A stretch of DNA of 64,000 nucleotides, from positions 62,001-126,000 of the forward strand of contig NZ_JALHLP010000010.1 of the NCBI RefSeq assembly GCF_022844465.1, given 5' to 3'. The notes under the pieces are model-generated. The model was not told the origin of the DNA. It searched no databases and worked only from the letters and a program-made list of their open reading frames with translations. The stretch comes from Bradyrhizobium sp. GTDB taxonomy: Bacteria; Pseudomonadota; Alphaproteobacteria; Rhizobiales; Xanthobacteraceae. This document shows, piece by piece, positions 55,006-63,835 of the stretch. Each line of letters starts with the position of its first letter. Position 1 is the first letter of the stretch. A program made the translations under genes and the position numbers.

Positions 55006-56376
55006 ATGGCCAGTGACATTCTGATTGTCGATGACGAGGCAGATATTCGAGATCTCGTCGCCGGCATCCTGGACGACGAGGGCTTCAGCACACGAACGGC
55101 GCGCGACAGCGACTCAGCGTTGGCCGAGATTGCCAGCCGCCGCCCAAATCTCGTGTTCCTCGACATCTGGTTGCAGGGCTCCAAGCTCGACGGTCTGCAA
55201 TTGCTGGAACAGATCAAGAAGGACCACGCCGACATTCCGGTGGTGATGATTTCCGGCCACGGCAACATCGAAACCGCGGTCGCGGCAATCAAACGCGGCG
55301 CCTATGATTTCATCGAAAAGCCGTTCAAGTCGGATCGACTGATTCTGGTGGCGACGCGGGCGCTGGAGACTTCGCGGCTCAAGCGCGAGGTGAAGGAGCT
55401 CAAGCAACTCGCCCCGGCTACCAGCGTTCTCACCGGCCGCTCTGCGTGCATGAACCAGTTGCGCCAGACCATTGACCGGGCTGCCAAGGCCAACAGTCGC
55501 ATTTTGATTGTCGGCCCCTCCGGTTCGGGCAAGGAGCTCGCAGCGCGCATGCTGCACAATGCCTCAAGCCGCGCGGAAGGGCCGTTCGTCGTCATCAATG
55601 CTGCGGCGATCACGCCGGAGCGGATGGAAGTCGAATTGTTCGGGATCGAACAATCGAACGGCGAGCAGGTGCGCAAGGCAGGCGCGCTCGAAGAAGCCCA
55701 TGGCGGCACGCTGTTCATCGACGAGATCGCGGACATGCCGCGGGAAACCCAGAACAAGATTCTGCGCGTGCTGGTCGATCAGACCTTTCAGCGTTCAGGC
55801 GGCACCGCCAAGATTCACGTCGATGTTCGCATCATTTCTTCAACCGCGCGAAATCTCGAGGAGGAGATCGCCGAAGGGCGTTTCCGCGAAGATCTTTATC
55901 ACCGGCTGTCGGTGGTGCCGATTCGCGTCCCCCCGCTGTCTGAACGCCGGGAGGACATTCCTGAATTGATTGACTATTTCATGGATCAGATATCGTCGGC
56001 CACAGGCTTGCCGAAGCGCCAGATCGGGCAGGACGCGATGGCGGTGCTGCAGTCGCATGTTTGGCCCGGCAACGTCCGCCAGCTCCGCAACAATGTCGAG
56101 CGTGTCATGATCCTCGCCGGTGGCGGACCGGAAGTGATCATCACCGCCGACATGCTGCCTCAAGATGTGGGTTCGATGGTGCCGGCGATGCCGACCAGCA
56201 ACAATGGCGAGCACATCATGGGGTTGCCGCTTCGCGAGGCGCGGGAGGTTTTTGAGCGCGACTATCTGATCGCGCAGATCAGCCGGTTCTCCGGCAACAT
56301 CTCGCGGACCGCCGAGTTCGTCGGGATGGAGCGCTCGGCCCTGCACCGCAAGCTAAAGGCGCTGGGAGTGGGCTGA
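55006..56376 (+). CDS. ntrX: nitrogen regulation response regulator NtrX
   Basis: 456 residues. Receiver with Asp53 in LVFLDIWLQG, AAA+ domain with GPSGSGKE and GGTLFIDEIAD, and a Fis-type helix-turn-helix at the C-terminus (NISRTAEFVGMERSALHRK). The GAFTGA loop that contacts sigma-54 is missing: the corresponding segment reads ELFGIEQSNGEQVRKAG. Alphaproteobacterial NtrX commonly lacks this loop and acts without sigma-54. It follows ntrY after 17 bases. Confidence 0.95.
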   Translation: MASDILIVDDEADIRDLVAGILDDEGFSTRTARDSDSALAEIASRRPNLVFLDIWLQGSKLDGLQLLEQIKKDHADIPVVMISGHGNIETAVAAIKRGAYDFIEKPFKSDRLILVATRALETSRLKREVKELKQLAPATSVLTGRSACMNQLRQTIDRAAKANSRILIVGPSGSGKELAARMLHNASSRAEGPFVVINAAAITPERMEVELFGIEQSNGEQVRKAGALEEAHGGTLFIDEIADMPRETQNKILRVLVDQTFQRSGGTAKIHVDVRIISSTARNLEEEIAEGRFREDLYHRLSVVPIRVPPLSERREDIPELIDYFMDQISSATGLPKRQIGQDAMAVLQSHVWPGNVRQLRNNVERVMILAGGGPEVIITADMLPQDVGSMVPAMPTSNNGEHIMGLPLREAREVFERDYLIAQISRFSGNISRTAEFVGMERSALHRKLKALGVG

Positions 56377-56680
56377 CGACGCAACCGATCCAGCATTCAG
56401 CCTGAGTGGACCTCCGAACGGCGGGTCGTCAGAGCGGCGCGCCGATCCATGCACTTGCTTGAGAATAACTGTGTTTTCCCATATGTTTACAGGCATGCTC
56501 GTCAGGTCGGGGCGAGGGGGGACTCGAACCGGCTTGCCTAACAACCGCCCGTAGCCTCTAATTGTGGGGTCAAGCCGACCGGAGGGGGATCTCAGGGAAA
56601 GCTGGCGAGTCGGCGCAGGCTCCAACAGAGAAGCAATAACCGGCTCAATAAGAAAAGCACGAGACGGCGGGACAAAAACA
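56377..56680. other. hfq upstream region with competing stems
   Basis: About 304 bases. Two alternative stems share bases 56575-56577: GGTCGG/CCGACC (56505-56510 with 56575-56580) and CGGCTTG/CAAGCCG (56530-56536 with 56571-56577). A T-loop-like GGTTCGAGTCC is on the minus strand at 56520-56530, but no tRNA cloverleaf can be built. The region should contain the hfq promoter and leader. Confidence 0.4.
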
Positions 56681-56929
56681 ATGGCGGCAGACCGCGCACA
56701 AAACCTACAAGACACCTTCTTGAATCACGTTCGTAAAACCAAAACGCCACTGACAATCTTTCTGGTCAATGGGGTAAAGCTGCAGGGGATCGTCACCTGG
56801 TTCGACAATTTCTGCTTGCTGCTGCGGCGCGACGGTCACTCGCAACTGGTCTACAAGCACGCGATATCGACCATCATGCCTGGCGCCCCGATCCAGTTGT
56901 TTGAAGGCGGCGAGGATGCTCCGGCTTGA
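56681..56929 (+). CDS. hfq: RNA chaperone Hfq
   Basis: 82 residues from ATG 56681. It has Sm1 ([21 protein letters not shown]) in outline and Sm2 [10 protein letters not shown], both typical of Hfq. It forms a hexamer that pairs small RNAs with targets and is required for nif regulation in rhizobia. It is followed after 11 bases by hflX, an order conserved across proteobacteria. Confidence 0.97.
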   Translation: MAADRAQNLQDTFLNHVRKTKTPLTIFLVNGVKLQGIVTWFDNFCLLLRRDGHSQLVYKHAISTIMPGAPIQLFEGGEDAPA

Positions 56930-56940
56930 GAGTGAATTGA

Positions 56941-58317
56941 TTGGAACCCTTCGACCGTGAAGGGAGCGCCGACCGTCCGAGGTCGGCGGGGAACAAACCG
57001 ACCGGGCGGGTGATCGTCATCGGCCCCTATCTGCGCGTGCGCCGCGGCGATGCCGACGCGCAGGCGAGTGAGGGCGTTCGCGATTCCGAGGCCCGGCTGG
57101 AGGAAGCGGCCGGTTTGGCGCGGGCCATTGACCTCACGGTCGCGGACACCCTGATCGCGCCTGTCAGCCAGATCAGGCCAGCGACCTACCTCGGCAAAGG
57201 CAAGGTCGAGGAGATCATCGGCCTCATTGCCGGTCACGACATCGAATTGGTGGTGATGGATTGCGCGCTGTCGCCGATCCAACAACGGAACCTCGAGAAG
57301 GCCTGGAACACCAAGGTTCTCGACCGCACCGGGCTGATCCTGGAAATCTTCGGCCGCCGTGCCAAGACCAAGGAGGGGGCGCTGCAAGTCGAACTCGCGC
57401 ACCTGAACTATCAGCGCAGCCGGTTGGTGCGATCCTGGACCCATCTGGAGCGCCAGCGCGGCGGCTTCGGCTTCATGGGCGGCCCCGGCGAAACCCAGAT
57501 CGAGGCCGACCGCCGCCTGATCGGCGACCGTATCGCGCGGCTGGAGAATGAGATCAAGAAGGTGCAGGCGACGCGACGGCTGCACCGGGCCGGCCGGCAG
57601 CGGGTGCCATATCGGGTGGTCGCGCTGGTCGGCTACACCAACGCCGGCAAGTCGACCCTGTTCAACCGGCTCACGCGCGCGGACGTGCAAGCTGCCGACA
57701 TGCTGTTTGCAACGCTGGACCCGACGCTGCGCTCGCTGAGCCTGCCGCATGGCGGCAAGGCGATGCTTTCCGATACCGTCGGATTCATTTCCAACCTGCC
57801 GACGCAACTGGTGGCCGCCTTTCGCGCCACGCTTGAAGAGGTGCTGCAGGCGGATATCATCCTGCACGTCCGCGACGTATCGCACGAGGACGCGGAGGCG
57901 CAGGAGCGTGACGTTGACGCCGTGCTGCGCCAGCTCGGCATCGATCCCGACGCAGGACAACGCATCCTCGAAGTCTGGAACAAGATTGATCGCTTCGATC
58001 CTGAGCAACGCGAGAACCTGCGCAACATTGCCGCGCGCCGTCCGCCGGAACGGCCGTGCTTCCTGGTCTCGGCCCAGACCGGGGAGGGAATCGAAGCGCT
58101 GTTGATCGCAATCGAGGACCGCCTTGCCGCCAAGCGCACGACGCTCGACCTTTCGATCGATGCTTCCGACGGCGCCGGCATCAGCTGGCTGCACAGGAAT
58201 TCCGAGGTGCTCAACAAGGTGCTTCTTGACGGTCGCTTCGACATGACTGTGCGCGTCGACGAGACCAAACGCGACATCGTGGTGTCTCGATTCGATGCGG
58301 TGCCGCGCGTGGCGTGA
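56941..58317 (+). CDS. hflX: ribosome-associated GTPase HflX
   Basis: 458 residues from TTG 56941. The N-terminal HflX domain (TYLGKGKVEEI; VVMDCALSPIQQRNLEKAWN; the GGFGFMGGPGETQIEADRR motif) is followed by a G domain with P-loop GYTNAGKST, DTVGF and NKID. It splits stalled or heat-damaged ribosomes. A C-terminal domain of about 60 residues follows. It lies in tandem with hfq. Confidence 0.94.
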   Translation: MEPFDREGSADRPRSAGNKPTGRVIVIGPYLRVRRGDADAQASEGVRDSEARLEEAAGLARAIDLTVADTLIAPVSQIRPATYLGKGKVEEIIGLIAGHDIELVVMDCALSPIQQRNLEKAWNTKVLDRTGLILEIFGRRAKTKEGALQVELAHLNYQRSRLVRSWTHLERQRGGFGFMGGPGETQIEADRRLIGDRIARLENEIKKVQATRRLHRAGRQRVPYRVVALVGYTNAGKSTLFNRLTRADVQAADMLFATLDPTLRSLSLPHGGKAMLSDTVGFISNLPTQLVAAFRATLEEVLQADIILHVRDVSHEDAEAQERDVDAVLRQLGIDPDAGQRILEVWNKIDRFDPEQRENLRNIAARRPPERPCFLVSAQTGEGIEALLIAIEDRLAAKRTTLDLSIDASDGAGISWLHRNSEVLNKVLLDGRFDMTVRVDETKRDIVVSRFDAVPRVA

Positions 58318-58323
58318 GCGCTG

Positions 58324-59163
58324 TTAATCGCGCGGCATGGTTGCCCGCGGCTCCGCTGCCTTCGCCTCATTCCACAGGGCGTCCATCTCGGCGAGGCTCG
58401 CCTCTTCGAGCGACCGGCCACTGGCGGCGAGCGCGCGCTCGATATGGGCGAAGCGACGCTCGAATTTTGCGTTGGCGCCACGCAGCGCGGCTTCCGGATC
58501 GGCGCCGACATGGCGGGCGAGGTTGACCAGCGCGAACAGCAGGTCGCCGGTCTCGGCGGCGAGTTCCTCCGCATCGCCGCAATCCAGCGCCGCCTCGATC
58601 TCGTCGGCCTCCTCGCGAATCTTGTTGAGTACTGCACGCGGGTCGTTCCAGTCGAAACCGACGGTTGACGCCTGGCGCTGCAGCGCCATCGCACGCGTCA
58701 AGGCGGGCTGGCCGGTCTTGACGCTCGCCAGCAGCGACTTGTGTCCGGTCTCCGGCGAGAGCCGCCGCGCTGCACGTTCGGCCTTCTCCTCGGCCTTGAT
58801 GCGTTCCCAGGCGCTCTTGACCCCGGCAGGCGCAATATGGCCGTCCTTGTCGGCGAACACATGCGGATGCCGGCGGATCATCTTGCATGTGATCGCCTCG
58901 ACCACGTCGCCAAAGGCAAAGGCATTCTGCTCTTCCGCCATGCGGGCGTGGTAGACGACCTGCAGCAGGAGGTCACCCAATTCGTCGCGGAGATCGTCGA
59001 GATCGCCGCGGGCAATGGCATCGACCACCTCATAAGCCTCCTCGATCGTGTAGGGCGCAATCGTCGCAAAGGTCTGCTCGATATCCCACGGGCAACCCGT
59101 CACCGGTGTACGCAGCGCCGCCATGATCTCGAGTAATCGGGCAATATCGCGGGAAGGGGTCAT
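58324..59163 (-). CDS. mazG: nucleoside triphosphate pyrophosphohydrolase MazG
   Basis: 279 residues from the ATG at 59163. Two MazG domains: the first with CPWDIEQTFATIAPYTIEEA and the metal-binding ELGDLLLQVVYHA, the second with REEADEIEAAL and ETGDLLFALVNLAR. It hydrolyses (d)NTPs to monophosphates and pyrophosphate, removing damaged nucleotides. It is convergent with hflX (6 bases between stops). Confidence 0.93.
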   Translation of the reverse strand: MTPSRDIARLLEIMAALRTPVTGCPWDIEQTFATIAPYTIEEAYEVVDAIARGDLDDLRDELGDLLLQVVYHARMAEEQNAFAFGDVVEAITCKMIRRHPHVFADKDGHIAPAGVKSAWERIKAEEKAERAARRLSPETGHKSLLASVKTGQPALTRAMALQRQASTVGFDWNDPRAVLNKIREEADEIEAALDCGDAEELAAETGDLLFALVNLARHVGADPEAALRGANAKFERRFAHIERALAASGRSLEEASLAEMDALWNEAKAAEPRATMPRD

Positions 59164-59292
59164 GCAGGTTCCATCATCCGGTAGGACATCGGCTTTATGC
59201 CGTAACCCGCGTCCCGATCCCAGCGCGACGGGCCAAAATAAGGGCAGTTTCCACCGATTGGCCTCGCGGCCGGGGGATGCTAATGGCCGTCT

Positions 59293-60021
59293 ATGAGCGA
59301 GCAAGCTTCATCCGAAACCGCGCTGGTGTTGTTTTCCGGCGGACAGGATTCCACGACCTGTCTGGCCTGGGCGTTGCGGCGCTTTGCGCGCGTTGAAATG
59401 CTCGGCTTCCGCTATGGCCAGCGCCACGCGATCGAGCTGGCCTGCCGCGACCGTCTGCTGTCGGGGCTGCGATCATTGCAGCCCGAATGGACGGAGAAAC
59501 TCGGCGAGAGCCACACGCTTGACATCCCCACGCTGGCCGAGATTTCCGACACCGCGCTGACTCGCGATGTTGCCATCGCCATGGGTTCGGATGGCCTTCC
59601 CAATACTTTCGTGCCGGGCCGCAATCTGGTGTTTCTGACCTTCGCGGCAGCGCTGGCGTACCGGCGCGGCATCCGCCATATCATCGGCGGCATGTGCGAA
59701 ACGGATTATTCCGGATATCCAGACTGCCGCAACGAGACCATCAAGGCGCTGCAGTCGGCGCTCAATCTCGGCATGGCCAGGAATTTCGAGCTGCACACCC
59801 CGCTGATGTGGCTCGACAAGGCCTCGACCTGGAGGCTTGCGCGTGAGCTTGGCGGGGCAGGGCTGGTCGACCTGATCCGCGAACACTCCCACACCTGTTA
59901 TCTCGGCGAGCGCGGCGCGCAGCACGAATGGGGCTATGGCTGCGGCGAATGCCCGGCCTGCGCGTTGCGGGCAAAGGGCTGGCGGGAATATGCGGGCACT
60001 CCGTCATTGAAAGGAGCGTAG
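59293..60021 (+). CDS. queC: 7-cyano-7-deazaguanine synthase
   Basis: 242 residues. A PP-loop ATPase with SGGQDST at 15-21, the substrate region [14 protein letters not shown], and zinc ligands in [12 protein letters not shown] plus the upstream TCYLGE. It converts 7-carboxy-7-deazaguanine to preQ0 for queuosine synthesis. No other que gene is adjacent. The last six residues (PSLKGA) and the stop codon are encoded by the left arm of a palindromic repeat (60002-60083). Confidence 0.95.
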   Translation: MSEQASSETALVLFSGGQDSTTCLAWALRRFARVEMLGFRYGQRHAIELACRDRLLSGLRSLQPEWTEKLGESHTLDIPTLAEISDTALTRDVAIAMGSDGLPNTFVPGRNLVFLTFAAALAYRRGIRHIIGGMCETDYSGYPDCRNETIKALQSALNLGMARNFELHTPLMWLDKASTWRLARELGGAGLVDLIREHSHTCYLGERGAQHEWGYGCGECPACALRAKGWREYAGTPSLKGA

Positions 60022-60083
60022 CGACGAGGCAATCGATTCTTGCGCGCGGCGGCATGGATTGCTTCGCTTCGCTCGCAGTGACG
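60002..60083. repeat. palindromic repeat overlapping the 3' end of queC
   Basis: CGTCATTGAAAGGAGCG... (from 60002) and ...CGCTCGCAGTGACG (to 60083) are inverted arms, with GGCAATCG and GGATTGC further in. The sequence matches a common Bradyrhizobium repeat form (CGTCATTGCGAGGAGCG... as I recall). It sits between the convergent queC and nitrile hydratase operon, where it may act as a bidirectional terminator. Confidence 0.75.
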
Positions 60084-60091
60084 ACGGAAGC

Positions 60092-60469
60092 CTACTCGAA
60101 GTCTTGAGGCGTCAGCTCGATCGGCGCGCCGTGCGGCGTGCGGTCGGCGGCGTGGTCCCAGGCATCGCGGTAACGGTGCAGAAGTTCCGGCGTCGCGACG
60201 CCTTTGGCGGCGACGAGCGTTTCCAGGGTCGCCATCCAGTGACGGTAGTAGGTCTCGCCGGTGTCGGGATCACCGTCGGCCTGAGCGCGCTTGATTTGAT
60301 CGGCGAGGGTGGCGGCCCACTCGGCCCAGGTGAAAACTCCGCGCTCATGCAAGGCGAGCGCCATCGCGAAGGCCTGCGCTTCCCAGGGCTCACGAAACAC
60401 CGGGCCGTCCTTGTCGCGAGGAATGCCAGGCACATCGGCCGCGGCGCGTGCAGCGGCGGCGTCCATCAT
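60092..60469 (-). CDS. nitrile hydratase accessory/activator protein
   Basis: 125 residues related to the N-terminal half of the beta subunit: PVFREPWEAQAFAMALALHE and FTWAEWAATLADQI. This matches the nitrile hydratase accessory family that delivers or inserts the metal (cobalt activator type). The start overlaps the end of the beta-subunit gene by 4 bp. Last gene of a three-gene minus-strand operon. Confidence 0.88.
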   Translation of the reverse strand: MMDAAAARAAADVPGIPRDKDGPVFREPWEAQAFAMALALHERGVFTWAEWAATLADQIKRAQADGDPDTGETYYRHWMATLETLVAAKGVATPELLHRYRDAWDHAADRTPHGAPIELTPQDFE

Positions 60470-61125
60470 GCCGGCTCCAGATATGGCTCGAACGCGTCGA
60501 TCGAGATCATGACAGTCGGATCGGCGTCATCGCCCCACAATTCGCGCCCCCCGAACACCACGGTGTAGAGCCATTGCGGGTTCTCTCCGGCTTCCATCGC
60601 CGCCGAATCCGGAAACACATGACAGCCGTGATCGCGTTCGATCACGCCGACATGACCGCGCACGTAGCGCGGCAATCTTGTATGTGTCACCGGGTGGATG
60701 TTCTTCGCCCGGACGCGATCGCCCGATTTGAATCGCGGGTCCGCGGCAGGCTTACGCCCGAACTGCCCGCGCACCATGACGCGCTCGACATCCTCAAGGG
60801 CGAACTTGCCGCGCTTGAGCGGCTTCGGCGGCTGCACGGCGTGACCGGCGGCCATGTCTGCGGCGGCGATGAAACCCTTGTCCAACAGCAGGTCCTCAAG
60901 ACCGAGCAGCCATTTCTTGTAGTAGGAGCTGCTGAGATAGACGTGTGGTGGCAGCGCCTCCCGATAGTAGCGCGACGTATCAATGTTGAACGCGCCCGCG
61001 GCACCCATCGCGCGCACCATGGCCAGCACGCGGGCCTCCCATTCGGTGTGGAACATCGGCTCGTTCGGCTCGGGTTCGACCTTGCCAAAACCGTCCATCC
61101 CGCCCATGTCGTGGACGCCGTTCAC
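60466..61125 (-). CDS. nitrile hydratase beta subunit
   Basis: 219 residues beginning with the diagnostic [19 protein letters not shown]. The C-terminal SH3-like barrel has [41 protein letters not shown] and [13 protein letters not shown]. It pairs with the alpha subunit to hydrate nitriles to amides. It overlaps the alpha gene by 4 bp and the accessory gene by 4 bp, so the three are tightly coupled. Confidence 0.95.
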   Translation of the reverse strand: MNGVHDMGGMDGFGKVEPEPNEPMFHTEWEARVLAMVRAMGAAGAFNIDTSRYYREALPPHVYLSSSYYKKWLLGLEDLLLDKGFIAAADMAAGHAVQPPKPLKRGKFALEDVERVMVRGQFGRKPAADPRFKSGDRVRAKNIHPVTHTRLPRYVRGHVGVIERDHGCHVFPDSAAMEAGENPQWLYTVVFGGRELWGDDADPTVMISIDAFEPYLEPA

Positions 61126-61760
61126 GACGGCGCGCCCGGTGATTTCGGAAAACCGGTGCCGATCATCGAGTCGCGCGTCACCAGCGCGGCGAGCTGCTGT
61201 TCGCTCCAGCCCTCGGTGCCCTCCGGGCGCATCGGCAGTACCAGAAAGCGCGTTTCGGCCGTTGAATCCCAGACCCTGATTTCAGTTTCCTTGGGCAGGC
61301 TAACGCCAAAGTCGGCGAGCACGCCACGCGGATCCTTCACCGCGCGCGAACGGTAGGGCGCCGCCTTGTACCAGACCGGAGGGAGCCCCAACATCTCCCA
61401 AGGGTAACAGGAGCACAGTGTGCACACGACCATGTTATGGCGCTGGGCTGTGTTCTCGACCGCGACGAGATGATCGCCGACCCGGCTGACATGGCCGAGC
61501 GTGCTGACGGCCCTGGTGGCGTCCTCCAGCAAGGCCCGCTTGAAGGCCGGATCGGTCCAGGCTCTGGCGACGACTTGCGCGCCATTGTGCGGCCCGATCC
61601 TGGTTTCGTAAGCCTGGATGATAGCGTCCAGCGCCGCCGGATCGATATAGCCCTTTTCGGTCAGGATGGTTTCGAGCGCGCGCACGCGCAGTTCCATTTC
61701 CGACAGTTCCGAATGGTCATGGTCGTGATGATGCGGGTGGTCGTGCTCATGGTCGCTCAT
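61122..61760 (-). CDS. nitrile hydratase alpha subunit, cobalt type
   Basis: 212 residues from the ATG at 61760. The metal site is VCTLCSC (Cys113, Cys116, Ser117, Cys118). Thr in the second place after Val marks the cobalt class, whereas iron enzymes have Ser. The N-terminus is unusually histidine-rich ([15 protein letters not shown]), a likely metal-binding tail. It forms the active centre with the beta subunit. No amidase or cobalt transporter gene is adjacent in the window. A thiocyanate hydrolase is unlikely because the alpha-like and beta-like genes keep the nitrile hydratase order. Confidence 0.94.
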   Translation of the reverse strand: MSDHEHDHPHHHDHDHSELSEMELRVRALETILTEKGYIDPAALDAIIQAYETRIGPHNGAQVVARAWTDPAFKRALLEDATRAVSTLGHVSRVGDHLVAVENTAQRHNMVVCTLCSCYPWEMLGLPPVWYKAAPYRSRAVKDPRGVLADFGVSLPKETEIRVWDSTAETRFLVLPMRPEGTEGWSEQQLAALVTRDSMIGTGFPKSPGAPS

Positions 61761-61903
61761 GGAAATAAGGATATTCGCAGAACCCGCACCATGTCGAGGC
61801 CGGGACAGGCCACCGGAACCACCCAACCGCGAAAGATCGCGCTTGGGTCGCGGGCGCATTTCTGGGAAGGTTTCGGAATGTACCGGGCAGGGAGGCCAGG
61901 CGT

Positions 61904-62710
61904 TTGGGCGACTATGTCAAGATTGAGAAGGGACTGGGCCCGGATGGCCGCATCGCGGTGGTGCGTTTCGACCGCGACGACGGCATCAATGCGCTGTCGC
62001 CGGAGGCCCTGCGTCAGCTCACCGAGGCTGCCCGTAGTTTCGAGGACGACGGCGCGACGTCGGTCGTGGTTCTGACCGGGGGCGCCAAATCGTTCAGCGC
62101 CGGCTTTGACCTGAAGGATGCGGAGGGGCGGGCACGAAAGACCATGGATATCGGCGACTTGCGCCGACATTTGAAACTTGGGCCGCGGCTGACGCGGGCC
62201 TGGCAGGAGATGGAGCAGATCACCATCGGCGCCATCGAGGGCTTTTGCATCGGAGGCGGCGTCGCGCTGGCGGTCGCCCTGGATTTCAGGGTCATGGCGC
62301 GCGATGCTCATATGCGCGTGCCCGAGATCGGGCTCGGCATGAACATGAGCTGGCAGAGCGTGCCGCGGATGCTGCACCTGATGGGACCAGCCCGTACCAA
62401 GCAGGCCGTGATCCTGGCCGATCAGCGGATCTCGGCGGCGGAGGCCTACGAATGGCGGCTGGTGGAGGAGGTGGCCGATCCCGGCAAGGCGTTCGACGCC
62501 GCGATGGCGCTCGCTGCCAAGGTCGCCGCGCAACCGCCGCTGTCGGTCGCCATGACCAAGCTGACCGTCAATCGGCTGGCGCATGCGCTTGACGACCTCG
62601 CCAGCCACATGGACATCGACCAGTTCGCGCTCGCGAGCATGACCCAGGATCACAAGGAGGGGGTCGAGGCTTTCCTCGGTCGCCGCAAACCGAAATTCAG
62701 GGGGAGGTGA
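61904..62710 (+). CDS. enoyl-CoA hydratase/isomerase family protein
   Basis: 268 residues from TTG 61904 with GGGAGG about 8 bases upstream. Crotonase fold: oxyanion-hole segments [12 protein letters not shown] and [19 protein letters not shown], and the glutamate-containing [11 protein letters not shown]. The first catalytic Glu of true hydratases is not obvious, so isomerase or another crotonase activity is possible. It is divergent from the nitrile hydratase operon. Confidence 0.87.
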   Translation: MGDYVKIEKGLGPDGRIAVVRFDRDDGINALSPEALRQLTEAARSFEDDGATSVVVLTGGAKSFSAGFDLKDAEGRARKTMDIGDLRRHLKLGPRLTRAWQEMEQITIGAIEGFCIGGGVALAVALDFRVMARDAHMRVPEIGLGMNMSWQSVPRMLHLMGPARTKQAVILADQRISAAEAYEWRLVEEVADPGKAFDAAMALAAKVAAQPPLSVAMTKLTVNRLAHALDDLASHMDIDQFALASMTQDHKEGVEAFLGRRKPKFRGR

Positions 62711-62781
62711 CGCGCATTGCGCGGGCGTGATCGCAACCTAGATGAAGAGAGCACCCACAAGTGAGCTTTGGAGACGACACC

Positions 62782-63159
62782 ATGAAAACAGTGCAAGCGA
62801 TGCTGGCGGAAGCTGAAGCCGAAGTGCCCCGTATCAGCCCGGAGGAGGCCAAGGGGCTGCTCGGCAGGGCCGATGTCCTGTTCCTGGATGTTCGCGAACC
62901 GGCCGAAGTGGCGACCTCGGGCAAGGTCCCGGGCGCGCTCGCGGTGCCGCGCGGCCTGGTGGAATTCCGGGCCGATCCGGCCTCGGCGCTGCACGACGCG
63001 GCGTTCGATCGGGCCAAGACGGTGGTCGCGTATTGCGCTTCAGGTGGACGTTCAGCGCTCGTCGGTAAGACGCTGAAAGACATGGGATATGGCAACGTGC
63101 GTAACCTCGGCGGCTTCAAGGGCTGGCTGGATGCCGGCGGCGAGGTTGAAAAGGTCTGA
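62782..63159 (+). CDS. rhodanese-like domain protein
   Basis: 125 residues from ATG 62782, with GGAG 8 bases upstream (GTG 62761 is an alternative). A single rhodanese domain with FLDVREPAEV and the active-site loop YCASGGRSA, in which Cys85 would carry the persulfide. Single-domain rhodaneses act as sulfur carriers or in cyanide and sulfide handling. It lies 71 bases after the enoyl-CoA hydratase gene. Confidence 0.9.
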   Translation: MKTVQAMLAEAEAEVPRISPEEAKGLLGRADVLFLDVREPAEVATSGKVPGALAVPRGLVEFRADPASALHDAAFDRAKTVVAYCASGGRSALVGKTLKDMGYGNVRNLGGFKGWLDAGGEVEKV

Positions 63160-63268
63160 TGCACCCTGCGCTACCGCGATCTTCTTGAATATCTCGGCCC
63201 GATGTCGCTTTAGAGTTTAAGAGAGTACCGCGAGCAGGGCGCGCGGGGCGATCTGGGACCGAGACATC

Positions 63269-63835
63269 ATGCCGATCGAAAATGCCGAGCATTTGATCGA
63301 AATCCGTGTTGATCGGCTGGCCCAGCTATTTCACACGCTCGATCCGTTTCCGTTCCGGGAAAAAGATCTCGATCAGGAGGCCGAAGACTACATCGTCAGT
63401 TGGGCGCGCGAACTCCCGGAGAAGCGTCCAATCAGGATTGCCGTCCAGGTCCGTGACGAAGACGTGAAGGCCTCCAACGCCAAAGAGCTGAATGAGGCCT
63501 TTCAGAGCTATTTCGCGGGCCGGGCGGTCGCTGTCCAGCACGAGCTCAATGAGCTGTTCCGGGTCGGCCGTCGCGCACTCGCAATCGGCATTCCGATCCT
63601 GGTGGGATGCTTTCTTTCTGCGCGGTTCGCCGCCGGATATCTGACCGAGAATCCGGCCCAACGGCTGGTCGAGGAAAGCCTCCTGATCCTCGGCTGGGTC
63701 GCGAACTGGCGGCCGCTGGAAATCTTTCTGTACGATTGGTGGCCTGTGGCGCGCCGGCGTGAACTCTACCGTCGCCTGGCGGTCGCCGAGGTCGAGCTGA
63801 AGCCGTACGCCGAGAAGCCATCCCCATATCGATGA
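63269..63835 (+). CDS. unknown membrane protein, two hydrophobic segments
   Basis: 188 residues. The N-terminal half is soluble and acidic (MPIENAEHLIEIRVDRLAQL; FPFREKDLDQEAEDYIVSW). A hydrophobic segment at about 104-122 (LAIGIPILVGCFLSARFAAG) and a second around 135-158 follow, then a basic tail with YDWWPVARRRELYRRL. I do not recognise a named family with certainty; proteins of this layout are found as conserved hypotheticals in Bradyrhizobium. A role in membrane stress or signalling would be guesswork. Confidence 0.75.
   Translation: MPIENAEHLIEIRVDRLAQLFHTLDPFPFREKDLDQEAEDYIVSWARELPEKRPIRIAVQVRDEDVKASNAKELNEAFQSYFAGRAVAVQHELNELFRVGRRALAIGIPILVGCFLSARFAAGYLTENPAQRLVEESLLILGWVANWRPLEIFLYDWWPVARRRELYRRLAVAEVELKPYAEKPSPYR

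Noticed and set aside
56505-56580. Possible tRNA on the minus strand (76 bases, terminal GGTCGG/CCGACC, T-loop-like GGTTCGAGTCC)
   Set aside because: The T stem does not pair, no anticodon arm can be formed and there is no CCA or discriminator in the right place.
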